NCBI GenBank assembly: GCA_011390245.1
Contig: JAABSR010000002.1
Coordinates: 1-53,294, forward strand
DNA from: Campylobacterales bacterium
Lineage (GTDB): Bacteria > Campylobacterota > Campylobacteria > Campylobacterales > JAABSR01
Reading direction: 5' to 3'
DNA length: 53,294 nt
The notes beneath the pieces were generated by a model. It saw only the letters and a program-made list of their open reading frames with translations, was not told the origin of the DNA and did not search any database. A program made the position numbers and the translations under genes. This document shows positions 22,312 through 32,609 of this stretch, in pieces; within the stretch, counting starts at the first letter, position 1, and every line of letters begins with the position of its first letter.

Positions 22312-24285
22312 ATGATAGATGAAAATCAAGAAAGAGATATGACAACGGAAAATCAACAAGAGAACAAAAATGATCTTGTGGAGTTTGAAAAAGGGAGCGA
22401 GAGAGCAGAGGGAGAGGAGGCTAAGGCAGGAGATCAAGGTGCTGACAAGAGAGATAGAAACAGAAAGCCTAGACCTCCTAGAGGTGCAAAAGGTAGTAAA
22501 AGTGATTTTCACAATGTGACAGGTTCACCAACTGGAATATACAGAGATCTCAAAAAAGGCGTAGAGGCAAACAACAAAATACAGATAAATAGACTAAATC
22601 CTCACTACAAGCTAAATCTCAACACAAATGCAAAAATAAGATACACACCACTTGGTGGCTTAGGTGAAATAGGCGGAAATATTGCTGTTCTTGAGAGCGA
22701 AAATTGCGCTATTATTATCGATTGTGGTATGAGTTTTCCATCTGAAGATATGCATGGTGTTGATATTTTAGTGCCTGATTTTTCATATCTTAGAGCTATT
22801 AAAAACAAAATAGTAGCTATAGTTATCACACATGCGCATGAGGATCACATTGGGGCAATTCCATATCTTTTTAAAGAGATGCAGTTTCCAATCTATGCAA
22901 CACCTCTTCCTCTTGGAATGTTAGAGAATAAATTCAACGAACATGGGCTAAAGCAGTATAAAAATCTCTTTAGAATCGTGGAAAAAAGAAGACCTATCAA
23001 GGTGGGTGAATTTGATGTGGAGTGGATTCATATCACCCACTCAGTGATAGATGCATCAGCTCTTGCAATACAGACTGAGGCTGGGACTATCATCCATACT
23101 GGGGATTTTAAGATAGATCATACACCAATTGATAACTTTCCTACAGATTTGCAAAGATTTGCATACTATAGTGAAAAAGGGGTAATGCTACTGCTTAGTG
23201 ATAGTACAAATTCGCACAAAGCAGGCATAACAGCAAGTGAGAGCTCTGTAGGACCAACTTTTGATAATATCTTCTCAAAAGCAAAAGGAAGGGTTATCAT
23301 GTCCACCTTCTCTTCAAATATCCACCGTGTTTATCAAGCCATAGAACATGGTATAAAATATAATAGAAAAATAAGTGTCATAGGTAGATCCATGGAGAAA
23401 AACCTAGAGATGGCAATGGAGTTAGGTTATATAAACATACCTACAACACATTTTATTGATGCACATGAGGTAAATAAGTATGATGATAGTGAGGTATTGA
23501 TCGTAACAACTGGAAGCCAAGGAGAGACAATGAGTGCTCTTTATAGAATGGCAACTGATGAGCATAGGCATATCAAGATAAAACCAACTGATACTATCAT
23601 AATCTCAGCCAAAGCTATACCAGGTAACGAATCCTCTGTCAGTTCAGTACTAAACTATCTACTAAAATCAGGAGCTACTGTAGCTTACCAAGACTTTAGT
23701 GAGATTCATGTAAGTGGACATGCTTGCCAAGAGGAGCAGAAATTTATGCTAAGGCTTGTCAAACCAAAATTCTTCTTGCCTGTGCATGGAGAGTACAATC
23801 ACTTGGTAAAACATAAAGATACAGCCATAAAATGTGGAATCCCAGAAAAGAATATATTTTTGATGCAAGATGGAGATATGATTGAAGTATGTCCAAACTA
23901 CATGAAAAAGATCAAATCTATAAAAACAGGTAAAACATTTATAGATAATCAGATAAATTCACAAATAGAAAATGATGTAATCATTGATAGGCAAAAGCTT
24001 GCAAACGATGGAATCGTGATGATAATAGCTCAAATTTCAGAAAATGATCAAAAGCTTATAAATAAACCAAAAGTCTCAAGCTATGGATTGGTGCCAGATA
24101 AAGATGATAGGGCGTTTTCAAAAGAGATGGAGGATGTTTTGATCAATTTCATGAAAAACATAAAACCAGAGGTGCTTTCAAACCATAGAGCTTTGGAGAA
24201 TGATATAAGACAAGTTGTTAGGAAACATATATTTAGAAAAACAAAAAAATATCCTACAATCGTACCAACTGTTTTTGTGATGTAA
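22312..24285 (+). CDS. rnj: Ribonuclease J
   Basis: PLGGLGEIGGNIAVLE, THAHEDHIGAIPY, VHGEYNHLVKH; N-terminal charged extension. Confidence 0.93.
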   Translation: MIDENQERDMTTENQQENKNDLVEFEKGSERAEGEEAKAGDQGADKRDRNRKPRPPRGAKGSKSDFHNVTGSPTGIYRDLKKGVEANNKIQINRLNPHYKLNLNTNAKIRYTPLGGLGEIGGNIAVLESENCAIIIDCGMSFPSEDMHGVDILVPDFSYLRAIKNKIVAIVITHAHEDHIGAIPYLFKEMQFPIYATPLPLGMLENKFNEHGLKQYKNLFRIVEKRRPIKVGEFDVEWIHITHSVIDASALAIQTEAGTIIHTGDFKIDHTPIDNFPTDLQRFAYYSEKGVMLLLSDSTNSHKAGITASESSVGPTFDNIFSKAKGRVIMSTFSSNIHRVYQAIEHGIKYNRKISVIGRSMEKNLEMAMELGYINIPTTHFIDAHEVNKYDDSEVLIVTTGSQGETMSALYRMATDEHRHIKIKPTDTIIISAKAIPGNESSVSSVLNYLLKSGATVAYQDFSEIHVSGHACQEEQKFMLRLVKPKFFLPVHGEYNHLVKHKDTAIKCGIPEKNIFLMQDGDMIEVCPNYMKKIKSIKTGKTFIDNQINSQIENDVIIDRQKLANDGIVMIIAQISENDQKLINKPKVSSYGLVPDKDDRAFSKEMEDVLINFMKNIKPEVLSNHRALENDIRQVVRKHIFRKTKKYPTIVPTVFVM

Positions 24286-25247
24286 TGAATTATATAGAGA
24301 TAGCAAAAGAGGTTTTGGAGATTGAATCTAGAGAGCTTCTTTTGGCATCAAAAAGCCTTGATGATGAGTTTGTAAAAGCAGTAGAGATAATCTTTAATTG
24401 TGAAGGCAAGGTTATTATTACAGGTGTGGGAAAGTCTGGCCTTGTAGGGAGCAAAATAGCAGCAACTCTAGCAAGTACAGGCACTAGTAGCTTTTTTATC
24501 CACCCAACTGAAGCTATGCACGGTGATCTTGGAATGATTCAAAGAAGAGACACTATTTTGGCTATTAGCTATAGCGGAGAGAGTGAAGAGCTAGTAGGAA
24601 TCTTGCCACATCTAAAAAGATTTGGACTAAAGATTATCACAATGAGTAGAAGTATGTCCTCTTCATTAGCAAAAATGGGAGATGCCAATCTCTCCATAGA
24701 GGTAAGCAAAGAGGCGTGCCCACTAAATGCAGCACCTACTAGCTCAACCACTCTAACTATGGCTCTTGGAGATGCACTTGCTGTGGTGCTAATGAAAAGA
24801 AGAGATTTCAAAAAGAGTGATTTTGCATCATTTCATCCAGGTGGAATGCTTGGCAAAAGATTGTTTGTAAAAGCAAAAGATATCATGCAAAAGACCAATC
24901 TTCCCATAGTACATAAAGAGACTACCCTAAAAGAGGCGATAGCCAAGATGAGCGAGGGTAGGCTTGGCAATCTTTTTATATTAGACAAAGATGGTAGAAT
25001 AGAGGCGATTCTTTCAGATGGTGACCTTAGGCGTGCACTTATGAGGGATGATTTCTCTTTGCAAAAAAATGCTCTAGATTTTGCTAGTAAAAATCCACTC
25101 ATCTGCGAAGATGAGAATATGCTAGCTTCTGAAATATTGGAGCTTATAGAGGAGAGAAAAGTTCAAATTATTGCTATAGTCAATAGCAAAAAAGAGCTAA
25201 TAGGTGCTATCCATATCCATGCACTTGTTGAAGCAGGAATAAAATAG
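24285..25247 (+). CDS. kdsD: Arabinose-5-phosphate isomerase (KdsD/KpsF, SIS + CBS domains)
   Basis: VIITGVGKSGLVGSKIAATLASTGTSSFFIHPTEAMHGDLGMI. Confidence 0.93.
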   Translation: MNYIEIAKEVLEIESRELLLASKSLDDEFVKAVEIIFNCEGKVIITGVGKSGLVGSKIAATLASTGTSSFFIHPTEAMHGDLGMIQRRDTILAISYSGESEELVGILPHLKRFGLKIITMSRSMSSSLAKMGDANLSIEVSKEACPLNAAPTSSTTLTMALGDALAVVLMKRRDFKKSDFASFHPGGMLGKRLFVKAKDIMQKTNLPIVHKETTLKEAIAKMSEGRLGNLFILDKDGRIEAILSDGDLRRALMRDDFSLQKNALDFASKNPLICEDENMLASEILELIEERKVQIIAIVNSKKELIGAIHIHALVEAGIK

Positions 25248-25268
25248 AGAATATGTGGAGGATGTAAC

Positions 25269-25508
25269 ATGTTTGAAAAAATAGAGATGATTTTACGCGA
25301 TATCGAAGAGGCTAGAGAGGAGATTGCTATAGTTTTAAATATGGCAAATATCTCATTTTTAGATTATATAGAGATAAAAAGAGGCGATAAAGAGATCCCT
25401 CAAACGCTAGGAGCTTGGAATCTTAGTGCACTTGATGAGGAGGTTTCTAAGCTTAAAGAATCTATCTCAAAGCTAAACAAGATAAAAAATGAGGTTCTAA
25501 CTTTTTAA
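25269..25508 (+). CDS. Hypothetical small protein (79 aa, partly coiled-coil)
   Basis: ORF with own start shortly downstream of kdsD; no recognised motif. Confidence 0.55.
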   Translation: MFEKIEMILRDIEEAREEIAIVLNMANISFLDYIEIKRGDKEIPQTLGAWNLSALDEEVSKLKESISKLNKIKNEVLTF

Positions 25509-25521
25509 GAATCTAAGCTTT

Positions 25522-26082
25522 TTAAAGAAGCTTTGAGAGTACCTCTTTTATCTCATTTGGATTTGTAAAATGATCTATCTTTTTAACAAACCTTCCATCC
25601 CTATCAAATATATAGATAAAAGATGTATGAGCAACAGAGTAGTCCATCTTAGAATCCTCTAAATATACTTTTTCATAATATGACTCATATCTTTTGGTGA
25701 TATCATCTAGATTCTCCTTATCACTTGTAGCACCTATAAATCTTTTATGAAAATACTTGGCGTATTCATCTAAATCTTTTAATGTATCACGATCTGGATC
25801 AACACTGATAAAAAGTCCCCTAAACTCTTCTAACTCTTTTTGACTAAACCCTTCAAGTGAATAGGCTAGAGTGCTAAGAGAAGTAGGGCAGACATCAGGG
25901 CAGAACATATATCCAAAATATACTGCCAAAACTTTCCCCTTGAAGTCCTCTTTTTTGATTTCACCATCTACACTAGTGACACTAAAATCATACTTTTTCA
26001 TCTCTTTTTGATTGTCAATCATTGGTTTTAGTAAAAATAGCAATAGCAGCCCAATAGCAGCTGCTACTAAATATATTCTCAT
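25522..26082 (-). CDS. SCO1/SenC family copper protein
   Basis: YFGYMFCPDVCPTSL copper/thiol motif, FISVDPDRDTLKDL, HTSFIYIFDRDG. Confidence 0.93.
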   Translation of the reverse strand: MRIYLVAAAIGLLLLFLLKPMIDNQKEMKKYDFSVTSVDGEIKKEDFKGKVLAVYFGYMFCPDVCPTSLSTLAYSLEGFSQKELEEFRGLFISVDPDRDTLKDLDEYAKYFHKRFIGATSDKENLDDITKRYESYYEKVYLEDSKMDYSVAHTSFIYIFDRDGRFVKKIDHFTNPNEIKEVLSKLL

Positions 26083-26085
26083 GTC

Positions 26086-26553
26086 TTAGTCCGTCTCAAA
26101 TTTAAATCTAGCTCCTATTGCTTTAGGAAGCTTTTTTATCTCTACATCTGCATTCCATTTCATGTTGCCAACTGGGCATGTTGGGAGTGTTGCTCTAGTG
26201 ATATATTCACCCTCTCCTATTTTTTTGAAATCTAGCTCGTAGATTCCCATCATCATATTTGTAGCATAGATTGTTAAGCTCACATTTTCAAGATCAGATT
26301 TTGAGCTTTTTAGTCTAAACTCCAAAGGCTCCATAAGTGGTATATGTTTTGGCAAAATCTCTAGCTCCAAAATAGTGCCATCTTCAATAGTTACTTTGCA
26401 AGTTGAGTTTTTGAGATTGCAACTTTCATCTTGAAGCATGAATGAAGCCTGAGGCTTAAACTTCAGATATAGAGCATTGAAATCTACAAAAATATAGCTC
26501 AACAAAATAGCTAAAACTATAGAGATGGAGAGGAGAATCTGAAGCTTTTTCAT
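26086..26553 (-). CDS. Membrane-anchored hypothetical protein in copper cassette (FixH/YtkA-like fold possible)
   Basis: N-terminal TM, secreted beta-rich sequence ending TLPTCPVGNMKWNADVEI; between PCuAC and SCO genes. Confidence 0.55.
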   Translation of the reverse strand: MKKLQILLSISIVLAILLSYIFVDFNALYLKFKPQASFMLQDESCNLKNSTCKVTIEDGTILELEILPKHIPLMEPLEFRLKSSKSDLENVSLTIYATNMMMGIYELDFKKIGEGEYITRATLPTCPVGNMKWNADVEIKKLPKAIGARFKFETD

Positions 26554-26562
26554 TATCTTCTT

Positions 26563-27021
26563 TTAGTTCTTCATCTCTTTTTTATTGTGATGTTTCATGC
26601 CGCTCATGACATCTTTTATAGGTATCGTAATGCTCTGCTCTTCACCATTTGAAAAGCCTAAAGTTAGCTTCACCTCTTCACCTGCTTTGAGGGGCATTTT
26701 TACTAAATCAATAAGCATAACATGAAATCCACCTGGCTCTAAAATAGTAGTACTATTTGCTTTGATATCAATTTTTGGCACCTGATACATCCTCATAACA
26801 CCATCTTTCATATCATGAGTATGTAGCTCAACTATATTTGACGCACCTGATTTTGCCCAGATGAGTGCTATATCTTTATCGCTACTATTTGTAAGCTTCA
26901 TAAAAGCTGCACTATTTGGAAGACTTGGAGGGGTTGAACGAACATAGGCTTCATCTATTTTTATATCATTGGCAAATATGGTAGAAATCAATACCATAAG
27001 AAGTAGTAGGGTTTTTTGCAT
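26563..27021 (-). CDS. Periplasmic copper chaperone PCu(A)C
   Basis: Signal peptide MQKTLLLLMVLISTIFA; HTHDMKDGVMRM...GGFHVML copper motif; start moved from 27135 to 27021. Confidence 0.9.
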   Translation of the reverse strand: MQKTLLLLMVLISTIFANDIKIDEAYVRSTPPSLPNSAAFMKLTNSSDKDIALIWAKSGASNIVELHTHDMKDGVMRMYQVPKIDIKANSTTILEPGGFHVMLIDLVKMPLKAGEEVKLTLGFSNGEEQSITIPIKDVMSGMKHHNKKEMKN

Positions 27022-27061
27022 AAAAGCTCCTTTGTGTTTGTGGTTGCAATGATAAATCAAA

Positions 27062-27080
27062 AGTGTTAAAGGAGTGTTAA
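27062..27080. repeat. 8-bp direct repeat at 11-bp period in divergent promoter (candidate operator)
   Basis: AGTGTTAA-AGG-AGTGTTAA between PCuAC (-) and ovoA (+). Confidence 0.35.
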
Positions 27081-27109
27081 GTCTATAAAAAAGCAAAGTT
27101 TTTTTATTT

Positions 27110-29242
27110 TTGGTAAGATATATGGCAAAAAGCAAAAGGATGATGATGAAAGATTACATCACAAGATGCGTCTTATTGGACGAAGATAGGCCTAAAGAGC
27201 AAAAAAGAGAGGAGATTTTAGAGTATTTTTTGAAGACTTATGAGCTTTTTGAGAAGCTTTTTTTGATCTTTAAAGATGATAGTATCTTCTACAAACAGCC
27301 TGAACCACTTAGGCATAAGCTCATCTTCTACTTTGGGCATACTGCTTCATTTTTTGTAAATAAGCTAATAGTTGCAAAATTTATCGATAAAAGAATCAAC
27401 CCAAAATTTGAAAATATGTTTGCTATTGGTGTTGATGAGATGAGCTGGGATGATCTCAATGATAAAAATTATGATTTTCCTCCAGTAGATGAGGTCAGAG
27501 AGTATAGGCAAAAGGTAAAAGAGCTAGTGGTAGATTTCATAAAAAAAAGAGACTTCTCTATGCCAATCACTTGGGAAGACCCTATGTGGATTATTTTGAT
27601 GGGGATTGAGCATGAAAAAATTCATATTGAGACCTCTTCTGTGCTACATAGGCAGCTTGACATAGAAGATATAAAGCCAAGTAGCTTTTTTTTGGAGTGT
27701 GAAGAGTATAGTGATATTTACCCTACAAATGAACTACTTCCTGTAAGTGGAGGAAAAGTAAGACTTGGAAAATCAAAAGATCATCCACTCTATGGATGGG
27801 ATAATGAGTATGGATTCTATGAGGAGGATATCGAGGATTTTAAGGCTTCAAAATACCTTGTAAGCAATGGAGAGTTTTTGGAGTTTGTAGAAGATGGTGG
27901 ATACAAAAGAGCTGAGTTTTGGAGTGAAGAGGGGCTTAGATGGAGAGAGTATAAGATAGCAGAGCATCCCCCTTTTTGGATAAAAAGCAGGGATGGATAT
28001 CTTTATAGAACCCTTACAAAATTAGTCCCTTTGCCGCTTAATTTCCCAGTAGATGTCAATTTTTTGGAGGCTGAGGCTTTTTGTGCATGGAAAAGTAAAA
28101 AGATAGGTAAAAATATCACTCTACCTACTGAAGCTATGTGGCATAGACTAAGAGAAGTTAGCGGCGTAGCTGATGAACCAGAGTGGGGAGAAAAAGCACC
28201 TGCAAATATCAACCTAGAGCATTTTGCTTCCGCTTGTCCAGTAGATAGATTTAGACATGGCGAGTTTTATGATGTGATAGGAAATCTATGGCAGTGGAGC
28301 AGGACGCCAATTGATGGATTTGATGGATTTGAGATACATTATGCTTATGATGATTTCTCAACCCCTACTTTTGATAACCGTCACAATATATTCAAAGGCG
28401 GCAGTTTTATTAGCACTGGAAATGAGGCTTGTAAAGATTCAAGATACGCTTTTAGAAGACATTTTTACCAACATGCAGGTTTTAGATATGTAGAGGCAAA
28501 AGAGCAGAAGATATCAAAAAGAGATTTTTATGAAAGTGATGAACAGATTTCACAATATTGTGATTTTCATTTTGGGGAGGCACACTTAGGAATCTCAAAT
28601 TTTCACAAAAGGTATGCACATATCGCTTCAAAATACGCAATAAATAGAGGTAGTGCTTTAGAGCTTGGCTGTAGTGTAGGAAGAGGTGTGTTTGAGCTTG
28701 CAAAGGATTTTGATAAAGTCACCGGGATAGATTTTAGTGCTAGATTTATAAGAATTGGGCAGTTTTTAAAAGATGACAAGAGGATAGGATATAGTAGAAA
28801 AATAGAGGGTGATATAAAAGAGAAAGTTGAGGTGAGTGCCAAAGATTTGGAGCTTGAAGAATCAAGCTTCTCTAAAATAGAGTTTTGGCAAGGTGATGCG
28901 TGTAACCTCAAACCACACTTTAGTGGATATGATCTCATCATCAGCGTCAATCTTATAGATAGAGTTTATGACCCTGAGAAGTTTTTACTTGATATGTCCC
29001 ATAGGCTAAACAGAGATGGAATCTTCATCATAGCAAGCCCTTTTAGCTGGGATGAATCATATACCAAAAAAGAAAAATGGCTATGTAGTGAGGGCAAAAG
29101 CTCACAAGAGAAGCTAGAGGAGATTTTGAGTTGTGAGTTTATCAAAATGTGTGAGCCATTTTATGAAGAGTTTGTTATTAGAGAGAGTGAAAATAAGTTT
29201 CAACACTCAAGATCACTCTTTAGTGTTTGGAAGAAGAGGTGA
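27110..29242 (+). CDS. ovoA: 5-histidylcysteine sulfoxide synthase / 4-mercaptohistidine N1-methyltransferase (OvoA)
   Basis: 710 aa with DinB-like HxxxHxE (HEKIHIE), FGE-sulfatase-like domain (GNLWQWSRTP, FKGGSFISTGNEA, FRRHFYQHAGFRYV) and SAM methyltransferase domain (ALELGCSVGRGVFELA); start codon ambiguous (27110/27122/27143). Confidence 0.9.
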   Translation: MVRYMAKSKRMMMKDYITRCVLLDEDRPKEQKREEILEYFLKTYELFEKLFLIFKDDSIFYKQPEPLRHKLIFYFGHTASFFVNKLIVAKFIDKRINPKFENMFAIGVDEMSWDDLNDKNYDFPPVDEVREYRQKVKELVVDFIKKRDFSMPITWEDPMWIILMGIEHEKIHIETSSVLHRQLDIEDIKPSSFFLECEEYSDIYPTNELLPVSGGKVRLGKSKDHPLYGWDNEYGFYEEDIEDFKASKYLVSNGEFLEFVEDGGYKRAEFWSEEGLRWREYKIAEHPPFWIKSRDGYLYRTLTKLVPLPLNFPVDVNFLEAEAFCAWKSKKIGKNITLPTEAMWHRLREVSGVADEPEWGEKAPANINLEHFASACPVDRFRHGEFYDVIGNLWQWSRTPIDGFDGFEIHYAYDDFSTPTFDNRHNIFKGGSFISTGNEACKDSRYAFRRHFYQHAGFRYVEAKEQKISKRDFYESDEQISQYCDFHFGEAHLGISNFHKRYAHIASKYAINRGSALELGCSVGRGVFELAKDFDKVTGIDFSARFIRIGQFLKDDKRIGYSRKIEGDIKEKVEVSAKDLELEESSFSKIEFWQGDACNLKPHFSGYDLIISVNLIDRVYDPEKFLLDMSHRLNRDGIFIIASPFSWDESYTKKEKWLCSEGKSSQEKLEEILSCEFIKMCEPFYEEFVIRESENKFQHSRSLFSVWKKR

Positions 29243-30378
29243 ACACCATCTTTGATAAACACATAGATAGAAAAAATACAAGATGTGTCAAGTATGATGG
29301 ATTGAAGCGAGTCTATAAAGAGGGTGGTCTTTTTCCGCTTTGGGTAGCGGATATGGATTTTGCTTGTGCTGCTCCAATAGTTGAAGATCTCAAAAAGAGA
29401 GTAGAGCATTGCATTTTTGGTTATGAGGAGTTGGGGGAGGAGTTTTTTGGTGCTATTGTTCATTGGTATCAAAAGAGACATAGTGTAGATTTGGAGGCTC
29501 ATAATATAGCTCATGTAGCTGGTGTGGTGAGTGGACTTTCTATTGCTATTGAGGCATTTAGTAGTGAGGGGGATGAGGTGATTATTCAGCCTCCTGTTTA
29601 TCATCCATTTTTTGGTGTAGTTAAACATCTTGAGAGAGAGATAGTTTTAAATCCTCTAAAAAAAGATGGTTCTAGATATGTGATGGATATAGAGAATCTA
29701 AAAAACATCATCACAAAAAAAACTAAAATAGTAATTCTCTGCTCCCCACATAATCCAGTGGGAAGAGTTTGGAGCAAGAGTGAACTAGAGGAGCTTGTAG
29801 AAGTTTGCAAAGAGCATAAAATCTTGATTGTATCTGATGAGATTCATAGTGATTTAGTCTTTGAGAGATTTACCCCACTTTGTACACTAGAAGATAATAT
29901 CCTTACTATCAACTCCCCAAGCAAAAGCTTCAATCTAGCAGGACTAAATACCGCATATGCATTTAGCAAAAACCCTAAGATCATCAAGAGTTATAAAAAA
30001 ATGCTAGCAAAAAGATCGCTAGAGGGCAGTAATAATTTTGGCACAACAGCACTAATTAGTGCATATAGCAAGTGTGAATTTTGGTTAGAGGAGCTTTTGA
30101 AATATATAGAGGGCAATTTTGATATGGTGCTAGAATCTCTAAAAAGCACAAATATAAAAACCTATAAACCAGAAGGGACATATCTGATGTGGCTTGACTT
30201 CAAAGAGACAAATCTAAGTCATGTTGAGATTGAAGATATTTTGCAAAAAGATCTAAAGCTAGCACTCAATAGCGGACTATCTTTTGGCAAAGATGGAGAG
30301 TATTTTTTTAGACTAAATATTGCACTTCCTAGGAATATCTTAAGAGAGAAAATAGAGTTGATATCTTCTAGATTTTAA
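29239..30378 (+). CDS. ovoB: PLP-dependent C-S lyase of the MalY/PatB family, candidate OvoB
   Basis: PLWVADMDFA, SPHNPVGRVW, SPSKSFNLAGL PLP lysine motif; GTG start overlaps ovoA TGA stop (GTGA). Confidence 0.8.
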   Translation: MNTIFDKHIDRKNTRCVKYDGLKRVYKEGGLFPLWVADMDFACAAPIVEDLKKRVEHCIFGYEELGEEFFGAIVHWYQKRHSVDLEAHNIAHVAGVVSGLSIAIEAFSSEGDEVIIQPPVYHPFFGVVKHLEREIVLNPLKKDGSRYVMDIENLKNIITKKTKIVILCSPHNPVGRVWSKSELEELVEVCKEHKILIVSDEIHSDLVFERFTPLCTLEDNILTINSPSKSFNLAGLNTAYAFSKNPKIIKSYKKMLAKRSLEGSNNFGTTALISAYSKCEFWLEELLKYIEGNFDMVLESLKSTNIKTYKPEGTYLMWLDFKETNLSHVEIEDILQKDLKLALNSGLSFGKDGEYFFRLNIALPRNILREKIELISSRF

Positions 30379-30478
30379 AGGATTTAGTTACTTTGATTAC
30401 ATTATTATCACATCTTTAAACACTGTTTTTCATGCTTCAGGAAGATTTAATATGCTAAAATCACCACTTCTAAAAAAG

Positions 30479-30494
30479 TGAGGGAATGAGGGAA
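30479..30494 (+). repeat. Tandem 8-bp repeat (TGAGGGAA x2) covering the ppk1 ribosome-binding region
   Basis: TGAGGGAATGAGGGAA directly upstream of ATG at 30499, preceded by a CACTT/AAGTG hairpin. Confidence 0.4.
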
Positions 30495-30498
30495 ACTG

Positions 30499-32589
30499 AT
30501 GGTAAATTTAAAAAATCAAGAAAACTATTTCAATAGAGAGCTTTCATGGCTCAAATTTAACACTAGAGTGCTAGAAGAGGCAAAAAATACAAAAAATCCA
30601 GTGTTAGAGAGACTAAAATTTATAGCGATCTATGGAACAAATCTTGATGAATTCTACATGATAAGAGTAGCTGGACTAAAAAAGCTCTACTCAGTTGGTA
30701 TCACAGAGGCTGGAGCTGATAAGACTACGCCACTTGAGTTGCTAGAGAGCATAAGAAAATATCTTCAAGAAGAGAGAGTGATAGTAGAGGAGACTTTCAA
30801 AGATATACACAAAGAGATGCAAAAAGAGAAGCTCTACATAAAATACTACAATGAGCTAAATCAGTCACAAAAGAGGAGAATCCAAGAGCACTTCTACTCA
30901 CATCTCTATCCAGTTATCATCCCAATAGCTGTAGATGCAACACATCCATTTCCTCATCTAAACAACCTAAGCTTTGGACTTATAGTAAAGCTTAGAGATA
31001 CTGAGCATACTCATGAGATAAAATATGGTCTTGTTCGGATTCCTCGAATGTTACCAAGATTTATAGAGCTTGATAAAAATATCTATATTCCTATTGGTAC
31101 TATAGTTGGTGAGTTTATTCATGAGATTTTTCCAGGTTTTGAGATGTTGAGCTTTACCCCTTTTAGGGTCACTAGAAATGCTGATATGGCTATAGAAGAG
31201 GAAGAGGCTGATGATTTTATGGAGATTATGGAAGAGGGGTTGAAGTCTAGAAAAAAAGGTGAAATAGTAAGATTAGAGATTGGAAAAGAGGCAGATTCTG
31301 ATCTAGTGGACTTTATAGGTGGACATATAAATGTAAAAAAAGAGGATACATACGCTTATGACATACCTCTAAATCTCGGTGCTTTGTGGCAGATTGTGGG
31401 AAATAAAAATTTTGCATATCTTACATTTCCACCTTATAGCCCAAAAATATTGCCACCTCTTGATAATAATGCCAATATTTTTAGTGCAATAGAATCCCAA
31501 GATATCTGTCTCTATCACCCTTATGAATCTTTTGATCCAGTCGTAAACTTTATCCAAAGTGCCGCAAAAGATCCAGATGTATTATCTATTAGAATGACAC
31601 TATATAGGGTTGGGAAAAACTCCCCTATCGTAAAATCTCTCATAGAAGCTGCTGAAGATGGAAAGCAGGTTACTGCTCTTGTGGAGCTAAAGGCAAGATT
31701 TGATGAAGAGAACAATCTAAGATGGGCAAGAGAGCTTGAGGCTGCTGGAGCACATGTAATATATGGTATTCCAGGTTTGAAAGTCCATGCAAAAATTGCT
31801 CTAGTTATCAAAAGAGTCGGGGATGATTTAAGAGAGTATGCCCATCTAGCAACTGGAAATTATAACCCTGGAACATCTAGAATCTATACAGATATAAGCT
31901 ACTTCACATCTAGAAAAAATATTACAGTAGATTCCACTAGATTTTTCCATCATCTCACAGGATTTTCACGCCGTGCTAAGCTACATGAACTAGTGATGGC
32001 TCCTATGCAGATCAAGCCAAAAATAATCTCTTTGGTTGATGGAGAGACAAAAAAAGGAAAAGATGGCAGGATTATTGCCAAGATAAACTCTTTAGTAGAT
32101 TCTGATGTCATTAGAGCACTCTATAAAGCATCCCAAGCTGGAGTGAAGATTGACCTTATAGTTAGAGGGATATGTTGTTTAAGACCAAAAGTAGAAGGTT
32201 TGAGTGAGAATATTAGAGTCATCTCAATAGTTGGAAAGTATCTAGAGCATGCTAGAATATTTTACTTTGCAAATGCACATCCGCAAACATACTTCTCAAG
32301 TGCAGATTGGATGCCTAGGAATCTAGAGAGAAGAGTTGAGCTTATGACCCCAGTATATGATGATATTATAAATGATAAACTTTATGGCATTTTGCAGTTA
32401 CAACTAGATGATAATTCAAACGCAAAAGAGCTACAAAGCGATGGAAGCTATATAAAAATTTCAGAAAAGGGCACAACAAGCTCTCAGAAAATGATGGAGG
32501 ACTATATCTCTACAGTCTATAACTCACTCAAAGGGGATGAATCAAATAAGGCAAAAAAATTAGCTAGCAGAATGTTCAAAGAGAGTTAA
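30499..32589 (+). CDS. ppk1: Polyphosphate kinase 1
   Basis: [72 protein letters not shown]. Confidence 0.97.
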   Translation: MVNLKNQENYFNRELSWLKFNTRVLEEAKNTKNPVLERLKFIAIYGTNLDEFYMIRVAGLKKLYSVGITEAGADKTTPLELLESIRKYLQEERVIVEETFKDIHKEMQKEKLYIKYYNELNQSQKRRIQEHFYSHLYPVIIPIAVDATHPFPHLNNLSFGLIVKLRDTEHTHEIKYGLVRIPRMLPRFIELDKNIYIPIGTIVGEFIHEIFPGFEMLSFTPFRVTRNADMAIEEEEADDFMEIMEEGLKSRKKGEIVRLEIGKEADSDLVDFIGGHINVKKEDTYAYDIPLNLGALWQIVGNKNFAYLTFPPYSPKILPPLDNNANIFSAIESQDICLYHPYESFDPVVNFIQSAAKDPDVLSIRMTLYRVGKNSPIVKSLIEAAEDGKQVTALVELKARFDEENNLRWARELEAAGAHVIYGIPGLKVHAKIALVIKRVGDDLREYAHLATGNYNPGTSRIYTDISYFTSRKNITVDSTRFFHHLTGFSRRAKLHELVMAPMQIKPKIISLVDGETKKGKDGRIIAKINSLVDSDVIRALYKASQAGVKIDLIVRGICCLRPKVEGLSENIRVISIVGKYLEHARIFYFANAHPQTYFSSADWMPRNLERRVELMTPVYDDIINDKLYGILQLQLDDNSNAKELQSDGSYIKISEKGTTSSQKMMEDYISTVYNSLKGDESNKAKKLASRMFKES

Positions 32590-32609
32590 AAGAAGAGATA
32601 TACCAGCAG

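Noticed and set aside
25505-25535. AAGCTT...AAGCTT hairpin between the 79-aa ORF and the SCO gene as a terminator
   Set aside because: Short, self-complementary HindIII-like words in coding ends with imperfect pairing; not convincing without transcript data.
27540-27548. A8 homopolymer in ovoA as a possible phase-variation tract
   Set aside because: A8 is common at this base composition and encodes IKKR in frame. No poly-G/C tract typical of Campylobacter/Helicobacter contingency loci was seen in the window.
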